The notes under the pieces: model-generated
Told to the model about the DNA's origin: nothing
Seen by the model: only the letters and a program-made list of their open reading frames with translations
Database searches by the model: none
Translations under genes and position numbers: made by a program
Shown here: positions 9,003-17,924 of the stretch, piece by piece
Layout of the letters: every line of letters starts with the position of its first letter
Numbering within the stretch: the stretch's first letter is position 1
DNA from: Saccharothrix carnea
Lineage (GTDB): Bacteria > Actinomycetota > Actinomycetes > Mycobacteriales > Pseudonocardiaceae
Assembly (NCBI RefSeq): GCF_003014735.1
Contig: NZ_PYAX01000003.1
Coordinates: forward strand, 248,001-312,000
Direction of reading: 5' to 3'
Length of the DNA: 64,000 bases

Positions 9003-9932
9003 GTGATCGCGCTCCTAGCCCCCGGACAGGGGTCCCAGACACCCGGCATGCTGACCCCCTGGCTCGACGTCGAGGGGGCCGCCGAGCGCGTCGCCGCGTG
9101 GTCCGAGGCGACCGGTCTCGACCTGGTCCGGCTGGGCACCACCGCGGACGCGGACGAGATCAAGGACACCGCCGTCACCCAGCCGCTGGTGGTCGCGCTC
9201 GCCCTGCTGGCCTACGAGGAGCTGCGCCGCCGGGTCGAACTGCCCGCCGACACGATCGTCGGCGGCCACTCGGTCGGCGAACTGGCCGCCGCCGCGATCG
9301 CGGGCGTGCTGAGCACCGACGACGCCGTGGCGCTCGCCGCCGTGCGGGGCGCCGAGATGGCCGCCGCCTGCGCGTTGACGCCGACCGGCATGGCCGCGGT
9401 GCTCGGCGGCGACGAGGACGAGGTGCTGGCCCGGCTGGACGAGCTCGGCCTGGTCGGCGCGAACCGCAACGGCGCGGGCCAGATCGTGGCCGCGGGCCCG
9501 CTGGACGCGCTGGCCGCGCTGGTCGAGCAGCCGCCCGAGCGGGCGAAGATCCGCACGCTGAAGGTCGCGGGCGCGTTCCACACCCGGTTCATGGCGCCCG
9601 CCGAGGACGCGCTGCGCGCCCGTGCCGCCGGGATCGTGGTGAAGGACGCCGCGCTGCCGCTGCTGTCCAACGCGGACGGCGCGGTGGTGTCCGCGGGCGA
9701 CGAGGTGCTGAGCCGACTGATCTCCCAGGTGACCCGCCCCGTGCGGTGGGACGCCTGCCAGGCAACCCTGGCCGGGCACGGCGTGACCGCGGTGGTCGAA
9801 CTGCCGCCCGCGGGCGCGCTGACCGGCCTGGCCAAGCGCGAACTGAAGGGCACACCCACCTTGGGCCTCAAGACCCCCGACCAGCTCGACCAGGTCGTCG
9901 AGATGATCAACGCCGCGGAGGTGGCCGGGTGA
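9003..9932 (+). CDS. fabD: Malonyl-CoA:ACP transacylase FabD
   Basis: 309 aa if started at GTG 9003, which puts APGQGSQTPGM at the N terminus as in other actinobacterial FabD. In-frame GTGs at 8958 and 8991 are possible but lack a better Shine-Dalgarno. The nucleophile motif GGHSVGELAA (Ser about residue 88) and the catalytic His in GAFHTRFM are present. It loads malonyl units onto AcpP for type II fatty-acid synthesis in the cytoplasm. First gene of the fabD-fabH-acpP-fabF-accD operon; its TGA overlaps the fabH GTG. Confidence 0.95.
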   Translation: MIALLAPGQGSQTPGMLTPWLDVEGAAERVAAWSEATGLDLVRLGTTADADEIKDTAVTQPLVVALALLAYEELRRRVELPADTIVGGHSVGELAAAAIAGVLSTDDAVALAAVRGAEMAAACALTPTGMAAVLGGDEDEVLARLDELGLVGANRNGAGQIVAAGPLDALAALVEQPPERAKIRTLKVAGAFHTRFMAPAEDALRARAAGIVVKDAALPLLSNADGAVVSAGDEVLSRLISQVTRPVRWDACQATLAGHGVTAVVELPPAGALTGLAKRELKGTPTLGLKTPDQLDQVVEMINAAEVAG

Positions 9933-10906
9933 GCGCCTTCTCCCTCCCCGCGGGCCCCGCAGGCACCCGCGTCCTCGGCCTGGGCAGCTACCAGCCCGAG
10001 ACGATCGTCAGCAACCACGACCTGAGCCTGCGCATGGACACCTCGGACGAGTGGATCCGCGACCGGGTCGGCATCGTCAACCGCCGCGTGGCCAAGCCGG
10101 ACGAGCTGCTGGTGGACATGGCGATCGAGGCGGGCGCGAAGGCCGTGGCCGACGCCGGGCTCGCACCGACCGACATCGGCGCGGTCCTGGTGGCCACCTG
10201 CACCATGCCGTCCCAGATCCCCAACGCGGCGGCGCAGGTCGCCGACCGGATCGGGATCAAGGGCGCACCCGCGTTCGACCTGAACGCCGCGTGCGCGGGC
10301 TTCTGCTACGCCCTGGGCACCGCCTCGGACCTGGTCCGCGCGGGCACGGCGAAGTACGTGCTGGTCATCGGCGCGGAGAAGCTGACCGACTGGGTCGACG
10401 CCGACGACCGCTCCACCGCGATCATCTTCGCCGACGGCGCGGGCGCCGCGGTGGTCGGCCCGGCCGACGAGCCGGGCATCGGCCCGGTGGCGTGGGGCAG
10501 CGCGGGCGACCTGGCCGACATGATCGGGGTCAGGGACCGCCACTCGTTCATCTTCCAGGAGGGCCAGTCGGTCTTCCGCTGGGCGACCACGCAGATCGCG
10601 CCGGTCGCGCTCAAGGCGATCGAGCTCGCCGGCCTGGAGGTGTCCGATGTGGACGTCTTCGTGCCGCACCAGGCGAACCTTCGCATCGTCGAGGCCATCG
10701 CGAAGCGCTTGCGCGCCAAGGGTGCGCGTGAAGACCTCGTGATCGCTCGTGACATCGTGGACTCCGGCAACACCTCGTCCGCTTCGATCCCCCTCGCGCT
10801 GGACCACATGCGCGCGGCGGGAGAGGTGCGCAGCGGTGACGTGGCGCTGCTCGTCGGCTTCGGAGCCGGCCTGTCCTACGCGGGACAGGTCGTCCGGCTG
10901 CCGTGA
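9929..10906 (+). CDS. fabH: Beta-ketoacyl-ACP synthase III FabH
   Basis: 325 aa starting at GTG 9929 inside the fabD stop (GTGA). The Cys-His-Asn triad is complete: NAACAGFCYALG (Cys about 111), VPHQANLRIVE (His about 251) and DIVDSGNTSSAS (Asn about 281). It condenses an acyl-CoA primer with malonyl-ACP and so sets the chain starter; actinomycete enzymes generally accept branched primers, though specificity cannot be read here. Translationally coupled to fabD and followed by acpP. Confidence 0.96.
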   Translation: MSAFSLPAGPAGTRVLGLGSYQPETIVSNHDLSLRMDTSDEWIRDRVGIVNRRVAKPDELLVDMAIEAGAKAVADAGLAPTDIGAVLVATCTMPSQIPNAAAQVADRIGIKGAPAFDLNAACAGFCYALGTASDLVRAGTAKYVLVIGAEKLTDWVDADDRSTAIIFADGAGAAVVGPADEPGIGPVAWGSAGDLADMIGVRDRHSFIFQEGQSVFRWATTQIAPVALKAIELAGLEVSDVDVFVPHQANLRIVEAIAKRLRAKGAREDLVIARDIVDSGNTSSASIPLALDHMRAAGEVRSGDVALLVGFGAGLSYAGQVVRLP

Positions 10907-10967
10907 CCGCAATCCGAGACTCCGGTGGGACCAACCAGCCGGCGAAGCAAGAAGGAAGGGATTTTCA

Positions 10968-11207
10968 GTGAGCAACGAGGACATCCAGAAGGGGCTCGCC
11001 GAGATCGTCGAGGAGGTCGCCGGTGTCGAGGCGGCCGACGTGACGGCTGACAAGTCCTTTGTGGACGACCTGGACATCGACTCGCTGTCCATGGTGGAGA
11101 TCGCCGTGCAGGCCGAGGACAAGTTCGGCGTGAAGATCCCGGACGACGAGCTGGCCAACCTCAAGACCGTGGGCGATGCGGTCAACTACATCGCCAGCAA
11201 CGCATGA
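10968..11207 (+). CDS. acpP: Acyl carrier protein AcpP
   Basis: 79 aa acidic protein. Start GTG 10968 follows GAAGGAAGG with an 8-nt spacer. The phosphopantetheine attachment motif LDIDSLSMVE (Ser about residue 41) and the C-terminal helix (DELANLKTVGDAVNYI) are intact. It carries the growing acyl chain between FabD, FabH and FabF. Its own strong ribosome site in a 61-nt gap after fabH fits the need for excess ACP. The stop overlaps the fabF ATG (ATGA). Confidence 0.97.
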   Translation: MSNEDIQKGLAEIVEEVAGVEAADVTADKSFVDDLDIDSLSMVEIAVQAEDKFGVKIPDDELANLKTVGDAVNYIASNA

Positions 11208-12439
11208 CCAGTAGCAACGACGTCGTCGTCACCGGGCTGGGTGCCACCACCCCGCTCGGTGGCGATGTCGCCTCCACCTGGGACGCGCTCCTGGCCGGCC
11301 GCAGCGGTGTTCGGACGCTGACGGCCGACTTCGTGGAGCGCTTCGAGCTGCCGGTGAAGATCGGCGCGCCGCTCGCGGTCGAGCCGACCGAGGTGCTGCC
11401 GCGCGTCGAGGCCCGCCGGCTGGACCGCTGCGAGCAGGTCGCGGTGGTCGCCGCCCGCCAGGCGTGGGCGGACGCCGGGTTGGGCCCCGACGACGTCGAC
11501 CCCGAGATGCTCGGCGTCGTGATCGGCACCGGCATCGGCGGCGCGATGACGCTGCTGGACCAGGACGACCTGATCGAGGCGTCCGGCCTGCGCAAGGTCT
11601 CGCCGCTGACCGTGCCCATGCTCATGCCCAACGGCCCCGCCGCGCACGTCGGCCTGGACCTGAAGGCACGCGCGGGCGTGCACGCGCCGGTGTCGGCCTG
11701 CGCGTCCGGCGCCGAGGCGCTGGCCTGGGCGTACCGGATGCTGAAGGCCGGCGAGGCGGACGTGGTCGTGGCCGGTGGCGCGGAAGCGTGCATCACCACC
11801 ATCACCATGGCGGGCTTCATCCAGGCCCGGACCATGAGCACCCGCAACGACGACCCCGAACGCGCCTCGCGCCCGTTCGACGTCGACCGGGACGGGTTCG
11901 TGCTCGGCGAGGGCGCCGGGATCATGGTGCTGGAGCGCGAGGACTTCGCCCGCGCCCGCGGCGCCCGGATCTACGGCAAGCTCGCGGGCATCGGCACCAG
12001 CTCGGACGGCCACCACATCACCGCGGCCGACCCGGAGGGCATCGGCCAGTCCCGGGCCATCGCCAAGGCGATCCGGATGGCGGGCGTCGACCCGGCCGAC
12101 ATCGGCCACGTCAACTGCCACGCGACGTCCACCCCGGTGGGCGACGTGATCGAGCCGCAGGCCGTGCGCCGCGCGATCGGCGACCACCCGGTGCTGACCG
12201 CGCCCAAGGGCAACCACGGCCACCTGCTCGGCGCCTCGGGCGCGGTGGAGGCGATCACCACGCTGCTGTCGGTGCGCGATGGCGTCGTGCCGCCGACGCT
12301 GAACCTGGAGAACCAGGACCCGAAGGTGCAACTGGAGGTCGTCACCGGCGAACCGCGCAAGATCGACCTGATCGCCGCGGTCAACAACTCGTTCGGGTTC
12401 GGCGGGCACAACGTCTCGCTCGTCTTCACCTCAGCCTGA
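11204..12439 (+). CDS. fabF: Beta-ketoacyl-ACP synthase II FabF
   Basis: 411 aa. The elongating condensing-enzyme triad is present: SACASGAEA (Cys about 168), NCHATSTPVGD (His) and GNHGHLLGASG (His). The C-terminal NNSFGFGGHN loop is conserved. It extends acyl-ACP with malonyl-ACP. The ATG overlaps the acpP stop by 4 nt. HATSTPVGD replaces the more usual GTSTPxxD, a variant also seen in actinobacterial KasA/KasB-like proteins. Followed 37 nt later by the carboxylase subunit gene. Confidence 0.95.
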   Translation: MTSSNDVVVTGLGATTPLGGDVASTWDALLAGRSGVRTLTADFVERFELPVKIGAPLAVEPTEVLPRVEARRLDRCEQVAVVAARQAWADAGLGPDDVDPEMLGVVIGTGIGGAMTLLDQDDLIEASGLRKVSPLTVPMLMPNGPAAHVGLDLKARAGVHAPVSACASGAEALAWAYRMLKAGEADVVVAGGAEACITTITMAGFIQARTMSTRNDDPERASRPFDVDRDGFVLGEGAGIMVLEREDFARARGARIYGKLAGIGTSSDGHHITAADPEGIGQSRAIAKAIRMAGVDPADIGHVNCHATSTPVGDVIEPQAVRRAIGDHPVLTAPKGNHGHLLGASGAVEAITTLLSVRDGVVPPTLNLENQDPKVQLEVVTGEPRKIDLIAAVNNSFGFGGHNVSLVFTSA

Positions 12440-12476
12440 TCGTCTTGGGCCAGACCGTCTCACGAGGAGCTTCTCG

Positions 12477-13904
12477 ATGACTGCCCTTGCGTCCCGACCG
12501 GCGAACCCGGGTGCGGACGGCGAAACCGATCCGCGCGACCCGGAGGTCCGGCTCGCGCAACTGCTCGACCCCGGGTCCGTCGCGCCGCTGCGGCCCCGTG
12601 ACGGCAGCGGCATGTTCGCCGTGCGCGGCCGGATCAACGGCGCGAAGGTCGTCGCCTACTGCAGCGACGCCACGCGCATGGGCGGCGCGCTGGGTTCCGA
12701 GGGGTGCAGGCACATCGTGGAGGCGATCGACACCGCGGTGCGCGAGCGCACGCCGGTGATCGGCGTCTGGCACTCCGGCGGCGCGCGGCTGCCGGAGGGC
12801 GTGGAGTCGCTGGACGGCATGGGTCAGATGTTCGCCGCGATGATCCGGGCGTCCGGCCGGGTGCCGCAGATCTCCGTGGTGGTCGGCCCGGCGGCGGGCG
12901 GTGGCGCGTACGGCCCGGCGCTGACCGACGTGGTGATCATGGCTCCGGCCGGCAAGGTCTTCGTGACCGGGCCGGACGTGGTCCGGTCGGTGACCGGCGA
13001 GCAGATCGACATGGACGGCCTCGGCGGCGCGGAGGCGCACGGGCGCAAGTCCGGTGTGGTGCACGTGATCGCGGACGACGAGCCGGACGCCTACCAGCGC
13101 GCGCGGCGGATCACCGGCCTGTTCGCCCAGCCGGGCGTGTTCGACCTGCACTCGGTGCCCGACGGCGACGACCTGCGGGCGCTGCTGCCGGAGCAGCCGC
13201 AGCGTGCCTACGACGTCAAGCCGCTGGTGCGGGCGATCCTGGACGACGAGTCGTTCGAGGAGCTGCAGGCCAAGTGGGCGCCGAACATCGTGGTCGGCCT
13301 CGGTCGGCTCGGTGGCCGCACGGTCGGCGTGATCGCGAACAACCCGATCCGCAAGGGCGGGTGCCTGGACTCGCTGTCGGCGGAGAAGGCGGCGCGGTTC
13401 GTGCGGATGTGCGACGCGTTCGGCGTGCCGCTGCTGGTGCTGGTGGACGTGCCGGGCTACCTGCCGGGCGTCGGCCAGGAGTGGGACGGCGTCGTGCGGC
13501 GCGGTGCCAAGCTGCTGCACGCGTTCGGCGAGGCCGTCGTGCCGCGGGTGACGTTGGTGACGCGCAAGTCGTACGGCGGCGCGTACATCGCGATGAACTC
13601 GCGGTCGCTGGGCGCCACGGCGGTGTTCGCGTGGCCGATCGCCGAGGTGGCCGTGATGGGCGCCAAGGCCGCGGTCGGCATCCTGCACCGCAAGAAGCTG
13701 GCGGCCGTGCCGGACGAGGAGCGGGAGGCGTTGCACGCCAAGCTCGTCGAGGAGCACGAGCGCATCGCGGGTGGCGTGGAGCGGGCGATCGCGATCGGCG
13801 TGGTGGACGAGGTCGTCGAGCCGACGAAGACGCGGCGCAAGCTGGCGGAGGCCCTCGCGGCGGCGCCGGCGGGCCGGGGCGCGCACGGCAACATCCCGCT
13901 GTAG
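12477..13904 (+). CDS. Acyl-CoA carboxylase carboxyltransferase beta subunit (AccD-type)
   Basis: 475 aa crotonase-like carboxyltransferase of the PccB/AccD family. Oxyanion-hole glycines are visible in HSGGARLPEG and VGPAAGGGAYGPALTD for the CoA-binding half, and in RKSYGGAYIAMNS for the carboxybiotin half. Position directly behind fabF mirrors mycobacterial accD6 after kasA-kasB, so the likely job is malonyl-CoA supply for this fatty-acid synthase, with an AccA biotin subunit encoded elsewhere. AAGGAGC-like Shine-Dalgarno (AGGAGCTTCTCG) precedes ATG 12477. Last gene of the operon. Confidence 0.9.
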   Translation: MTALASRPANPGADGETDPRDPEVRLAQLLDPGSVAPLRPRDGSGMFAVRGRINGAKVVAYCSDATRMGGALGSEGCRHIVEAIDTAVRERTPVIGVWHSGGARLPEGVESLDGMGQMFAAMIRASGRVPQISVVVGPAAGGGAYGPALTDVVIMAPAGKVFVTGPDVVRSVTGEQIDMDGLGGAEAHGRKSGVVHVIADDEPDAYQRARRITGLFAQPGVFDLHSVPDGDDLRALLPEQPQRAYDVKPLVRAILDDESFEELQAKWAPNIVVGLGRLGGRTVGVIANNPIRKGGCLDSLSAEKAARFVRMCDAFGVPLLVLVDVPGYLPGVGQEWDGVVRRGAKLLHAFGEAVVPRVTLVTRKSYGGAYIAMNSRSLGATAVFAWPIAEVAVMGAKAAVGILHRKKLAAVPDEEREALHAKLVEEHERIAGGVERAIAIGVVDEVVEPTKTRRKLAEALAAAPAGRGAHGNIPL

Positions 13905-13919
13905 GGGGCGGGCGTCATG

Positions 13920-13952
13920 GGTGGGGTCGTTCTGTCGGGGGGCGACCCCACC
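13920..13952 (+). terminator. Hairpin at the end of the fab-acc operon
   Basis: GGTGGGGTCG pairs with CGACCCCACC around a 13-nt loop, 15 nt after the carboxylase stop. No T-tract. It sits between convergent genes. Confidence 0.6.
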
Positions 13953-13984
13953 GCCGTGTGCGGAGCCCGACCCGCCCGGCGCGG

Positions 13985-14563
13985 TCAGCAGGCGGCGAAC
14001 TGGGAGGTCGAGCCCTCGGTGCCCAGGTCGACCCGGAGCGCGCCCCGTTCCTCCTGCAGCGGGTAGACCACGCGCCAGTGGATGCAGTCGGCCTGGAGCT
14101 CGGCCGGCGCCTTGGCGACGTCCTGCGTGCTGGTGAACGTCATCAGCACCCGCAGCCTGGTCTGGGAGACCGACTCGATCCGGTGCACCAGGATCGACCC
14201 GTCCCGCGAGCTCTCGTAGTCCGACAGCCACCGCGACCTCGGCGTCTGGCCGACCCGGTGCGCGGTCACGGTCTTGGCCCACTGCTCGTAGTCGTGGCCG
14301 TTGATCGCGTCGAAGAACTGCTGCAGCACCTCCCGCACGCGTTGGCCGTCCGGGTGCTGCGCCGCGTCGACGCTCAGCTGCACGGTGCCGCTGCCCGGCT
14401 GCGCGCTGCGCGGAACCGAACTCGACGGCCCCGAGCCGGGAGCGGCGACCTGGTCTCCCTGGGCCACGGCGGGCCGCTGGTAGGCCTCACGCGCCAGCAC
14501 GCCGACGCCCGCGGTGGCGGCGGCGACCAGGAGCACGGCGGGCAGCAGCAGACGTGCGGACAC
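13985..14563 (-). CDS. Membrane-anchored conserved hypothetical protein
   Basis: 192 aa. One N-terminal hydrophobic segment (LLLPAVLLVAAATAGVGVLA) would anchor or export the protein. A low-complexity Ser/Gly/Pro linker follows (about 40-60), then a compact C-terminal domain containing REVLQQFFDAINGHDYEQW and ending with a cysteine. The latter stretch is reminiscent of NTF2/SnoaL-like folds and of proteins made in mycobacterial and nocardial envelopes, but I do not recognise a named family. Monocistronic and convergent with the fab operon. Confidence 0.65.
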   Translation of the reverse strand: MSARLLLPAVLLVAAATAGVGVLAREAYQRPAVAQGDQVAAPGSGPSSSVPRSAQPGSGTVQLSVDAAQHPDGQRVREVLQQFFDAINGHDYEQWAKTVTAHRVGQTPRSRWLSDYESSRDGSILVHRIESVSQTRLRVLMTFTSTQDVAKAPAELQADCIHWRVVYPLQEERGALRVDLGTEGSTSQFAAC

Positions 14564-15060
14564 CCCAGGAGCGTGCCACAGCGCCCGTACGCGCGGGTAA
14601 TCACCCGGACGGCCGAGCCGGTGACCCGCTCAGTGCGGTTTAACCGGACCGATATAGCTACCCACAATGGCTCCCCCACCTACCGGGACGCACTTTCCCG
14701 AGATTTCGGGGTTCATCACGGTGAAAGCGCACCCAACGCCCCGTACGACCCCCGGAACACGTTCCGTAACCAAACCCGCAATTCAGCGGACACATCCTGA
14801 AACCGCAGGTGAGCCCGACCGAACGCGAAGAACGATCGCGTTTCGTTTAGGGCACCCAACCCGCCCCTGTCCGCGCTTCCGTGCAGTTAAACCTCGCGAT
14901 CAGGTGACCCTGGACACCCGATAGCCACCTTCAGTACCGATCCGAGGAATGCTCATACCCACGAACGGACGTCAACACCCCCCGAAATGGTGGATTGGCT
15001 TCTCCGGTCTTGTCGTGCGGAAATATGCCGGTCGGAAAAGTCGCAAGGAGGCGAAATCCC
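14564..15060 (+). promoter_or_regulatory. Long AT-richer upstream region of the lanthipeptide cluster
   Basis: About 500 bp without a credible gene, clearly less GC-rich than its surroundings. It contains an imperfect palindrome CGGAAC-AC-GTTCCG (14753-14766). Close to the synthetase start lies an AT-containing stretch (GGAAATATGCC, about 15019-15029) that could be part of a -10 region. Being divergent from nothing on the left, it most likely holds the promoter and regulator sites for the synthetase-precursor-exporter operon; no regulator gene is nearby. Confidence 0.4.
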
Positions 15061-17589
15061 GTGGACCTCCGCTATGAGGCCTACTGCTTCGCGGACCGTC
15101 AGTTCTACGACGTGCAAAGCCACGCGGAAACCGCCGAAGACGATTTCTCGCAGGTGCTGCCCGCGTTGCCGGAAGGCTGGACGCAGGGTGACCGCAACAT
15201 CTGGCGGCACGTCCACCCGGACGGCGTGGTACTGCCCAAGCAGGGCTGGAAGGTGCACGTCTCGGCCACCGTGCTGAACGCGGGCGAAGTGCTGCTGAAG
15301 TCCTACGAGTACCTGATCGCGCGCCGGATCCCGTTCAAATACCTGCGCACCCAGTCGATCGTGCTGGCCCGCAACTCGAAGTACGCGCCACGCGAGGGCA
15401 GCGGCAAGCTCATCACCGTCTACCCGGCCGACGAGGCGGAACTGGAATCGACGCTCGTCGAGTTGTCCGAGATCCTCAAGGGCCAGCCGGGCGCGTACAT
15501 CCTCAGCGACCTCCGCTACGGCGCCGGCCCGCTGTTCGTCCGCTACGGCGGTTTCGTCGAGCAGTGGCTGGAACAGGACGGCAAGCGCGTGCTGGCCATC
15601 GAGGGCCCGGACGGCGCGCTCGTGCCCGACCAGCGCAAGCCGACGTTCTGGGTGCCGGACTGGGTGCGGCTGCCCGCGTGCCTGGAGGAGCACCTGGCCG
15701 CCCGCCGCGCCGGTGACGCCGACGCGTTCCCGTACCGGGTGGTGCAGTCGCTGCACTTCTCCAACGGCGGCGGCGTGTACGAGGCGGTCCGCAAGGCCGA
15801 CGACAGACCGGTCGTGCTCAAGGAGGCCAGACCGCACGCCGGGCTGGACCGCGAGAACGTCGACGCGGTGGCCCGGCTGCGCCGCGAGCACGCGATGCTG
15901 AGCAAGGTGGCCGGTGTGCCCGGCGTGCCCGAGGTCTTCGAGCACTTCACCGCGTGGGAGCACGAGTTCGTGGCCATGTCCCGGGTGTCGGGCCGCCCGC
16001 TCGGCCAGTGGCTGGGCAACAACTACCCGCTCACCCACCACGAGGTCACCGACGAGGCGATCACCGCTTACACCGAGCGGGCGTTGCGGCTGGTCGCCGA
16101 GGTCGAGCGGATCGTGCACGCGGTGCACGAGCGCGGTGTCGTGTTCTGCGACCTGCACCCGCTCAACATCCTGGTGGACGACGAGGACGCGGTGTCGCTG
16201 ATCGACTTCGAGCTGGCGTTCGCCGTCGAGGAGAACGGCAAGCCCACGCTCGGCTCGCCCGGCTTCCAGGCGCCGCCCGACCGCACCGGCTTCGAGATCG
16301 ACGAGCACGCGCTGGCCGCCGTGCGCCTCTACGTCTTCCTGCCGCTCAACGCCGTGATCGACCTGGCGCCGTCGAAGCTGCGCTCGCACGTGGACTTCAT
16401 CCAACGGCGGTTCGGCCTGTCCGACGAGTACTGCGCGAAGATCCTGGAAGTCCTGACGCGGCGTGACGCACCGGCTTACCCGGCCACCGCGCTGGACGTG
16501 CCCGAACCGGACTGGCAGGTGGTCCGCAAGTCCATCGCGGCGGGCATCCTGGCCAGCGCCACGCCGCAGCGCACGGACCGGCTGTTCCCCGGCGACGTCG
16601 AGCAGTTCGAGGTCGGTGGCGCGGGGTTCGGCTACGGCGCGGCGGGCGTGCTGCACGCGTTGGACGTGACCGGCATGGGCCGCTACCCCGAGCACGAGCA
16701 GTGGCTGCTGGACGCGGTGCGCCGCGACCCGCCCAAGGAGCCCGGGTTCTTCACCGGCGCGCACGGCATCGCGCACGTGCTGGAGAACTTCGGCCACCAC
16801 GACCTGGCCGAGGAGCTGGTCCGCTCCTACGCGCAGGTGGTGCCGGACACCCGTGACCACGGCCTGAGCGCGGGCCTGGCGGGCATCGGGCTGAACCTGC
16901 TGCACTTCGCCGGCACGCGTGACGACGACACCTACGCCGCCCAGGCGCTGGAACTGGGCGAACGGCTCGTCACCGCGCTCGCGGACGCCGAGCCGCCCGG
17001 CCCGAAGGCGCGTGCGGGTTTCGAGCACGGCTGGTCGGGCCCGGCGCTGCTGTTCCTGCGGCTGTTCCAGCACACCGACGACCGTCGTTGGCTCGACGCC
17101 GGCGTGCGCGCCCTGGAGCGGGACCTGGCCGAGACGATGACCGCGTTGGACGGCTCGACGCAGGTCCGCGACGGCAACTTCCGCACCCTGCCGTACGTCG
17201 GTGTCGGCAGCGCGGGCATCGCCCTCGTGCTCAACGAGTTCCGCCTGGCCGCGCCCGACCTCCCGGTCGTCGAACGGCTCCCGGAGCTGGTCGGCGGCAC
17301 GACCGGCGAGTTCGTGATCCAACCGGCGCTGATGCTCGGCCGGGCCGGTCTGCTGGCCACCCTCGCCCACGCGAACGGCCCGCGGCAGGCGATCGACCGG
17401 CACCTGGCCGCACTGTCCTGGCACGCCGTGCCCTACCAGGAGGGCCTGGCGTTCCCCGGCATCCAGTTGCGGCGGCTCTCGATGGACGTCGACACCGGTG
17501 GCGCGGGCGTGCTGCTGGCGCTCGGCGCCGCCCTGGACGGCACACCCGTGTTGCCGTTCCTCTCAGCCCCGGTCCCCACGGACCGGTAG
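15061..17589 (+). CDS. Class III lanthipeptide synthetase (LanKC; RamC/AmfT-like)
   Basis: 842 aa from GTG 15061, set by AAGGAGG nine to ten bases upstream and by the family-typical N terminus DLRYEAYCFADRQFYD. Three domains are visible: an N-terminal phospho-Ser/Thr lyase domain (about 1-200), a Ser/Thr kinase domain (about 215-480; catalytic loop FCDLHPLNILVDD, then IDFE in place of DFG), and a C-terminal LanC-like cyclase domain (about 520-840; GAHGIAHVL, FEHGWSGPALLF). The cyclase lacks the zinc-ligand Cys-Cys-His set, which defines class III. It should phosphorylate, dehydrate and cyclise the precursor encoded 34 nt downstream. The gene order matches ramC-ramS-ramA-ramB. Confidence 0.93.
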   Translation: MDLRYEAYCFADRQFYDVQSHAETAEDDFSQVLPALPEGWTQGDRNIWRHVHPDGVVLPKQGWKVHVSATVLNAGEVLLKSYEYLIARRIPFKYLRTQSIVLARNSKYAPREGSGKLITVYPADEAELESTLVELSEILKGQPGAYILSDLRYGAGPLFVRYGGFVEQWLEQDGKRVLAIEGPDGALVPDQRKPTFWVPDWVRLPACLEEHLAARRAGDADAFPYRVVQSLHFSNGGGVYEAVRKADDRPVVLKEARPHAGLDRENVDAVARLRREHAMLSKVAGVPGVPEVFEHFTAWEHEFVAMSRVSGRPLGQWLGNNYPLTHHEVTDEAITAYTERALRLVAEVERIVHAVHERGVVFCDLHPLNILVDDEDAVSLIDFELAFAVEENGKPTLGSPGFQAPPDRTGFEIDEHALAAVRLYVFLPLNAVIDLAPSKLRSHVDFIQRRFGLSDEYCAKILEVLTRRDAPAYPATALDVPEPDWQVVRKSIAAGILASATPQRTDRLFPGDVEQFEVGGAGFGYGAAGVLHALDVTGMGRYPEHEQWLLDAVRRDPPKEPGFFTGAHGIAHVLENFGHHDLAEELVRSYAQVVPDTRDHGLSAGLAGIGLNLLHFAGTRDDDTYAAQALELGERLVTALADAEPPGPKARAGFEHGWSGPALLFLRLFQHTDDRRWLDAGVRALERDLAETMTALDGSTQVRDGNFRTLPYVGVGSAGIALVLNEFRLAAPDLPVVERLPELVGGTTGEFVIQPALMLGRAGLLATLAHANGPRQAIDRHLAALSWHAVPYQEGLAFPGIQLRRLSMDVDTGGAGVLLALGAALDGTPVLPFLSAPVPTDR

Positions 17590-17623
17590 CAGTACCCCTT
17601 TTCCCCGACATTGAGGAGTCACG

Positions 17624-17788
17624 ATGGACTTCATCCTCGACCTGCAGGACCTCGAGACCCCCGAGGCCCAGTCGAACGCGATGGCGACCGGTGGCAGCAG
17701 CGGCGGTGGCGGCGGCAGCACGACCGCGTCCAACGCGTCCCTGCTGCTCCCGTGCAGCCACTCCACCGTCAGCCTGATCCTCTGCTGA
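17624..17788 (+). CDS. Class III lanthipeptide precursor (SapB/AmfS-like)
   Basis: 54 aa; ATG 17624 has GAGGAG eight bases upstream. The leader MDFILDLQDLETPEAQ carries the LxLQxLE recognition motif of RamS/AmfS peptides. The C-terminal core starts after a glycine run (GGSSGGGGGS, residues 23-32). It holds two Ser-x-x-Ser...Cys labionin/lanthionine units: SNASLLLPC (36-44) and STVSLILC (47-54). Both resemble SapB, but the first ring has an extra residue, a proline, and the peptide ends exactly on the second cysteine. Expected role: an extracellular surfactant morphogen helping aerial hyphae. No dedicated protease is encoded here. Confidence 0.92.
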   Translation: MDFILDLQDLETPEAQSNAMATGGSSGGGGGSTTASNASLLLPCSHSTVSLILC

Positions 17789-17805
17789 CGAATCCCCTCG
17801 CGGGT

Positions 17806-17844
17806 CCGGGTGAGCGGCGCAGTGGAAGTGCGCCGCTCACCCGG
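17806..17844 (+). terminator. Intra-operon hairpin between precursor and exporter genes
   Basis: CCGGGTGAGCGGCGC pairs perfectly with GCGCCGCTCACCCGG over 15 bp around a 9-nt loop and is followed by TTTCT. Its place between the precursor and exporter genes suggests a partial terminator or mRNA stabiliser, giving more precursor transcript than exporter transcript. Confidence 0.75.
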
Positions 17845-17924
17845 TTTCTCGCGTTGCGCCGCCTCCGGCGTCGCGGACCCATCATGCGCCCGCCCCCGGC
17901 GATCGACCTAGGAGTTCGGAGACC

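Noticed and set aside
12704..14800. Very long arginine/glycine-rich frame overlapping accD and the next gene
   Set aside because: Out-of-frame shadow of accD with no domain content; composition typical of high-GC frame artefacts.
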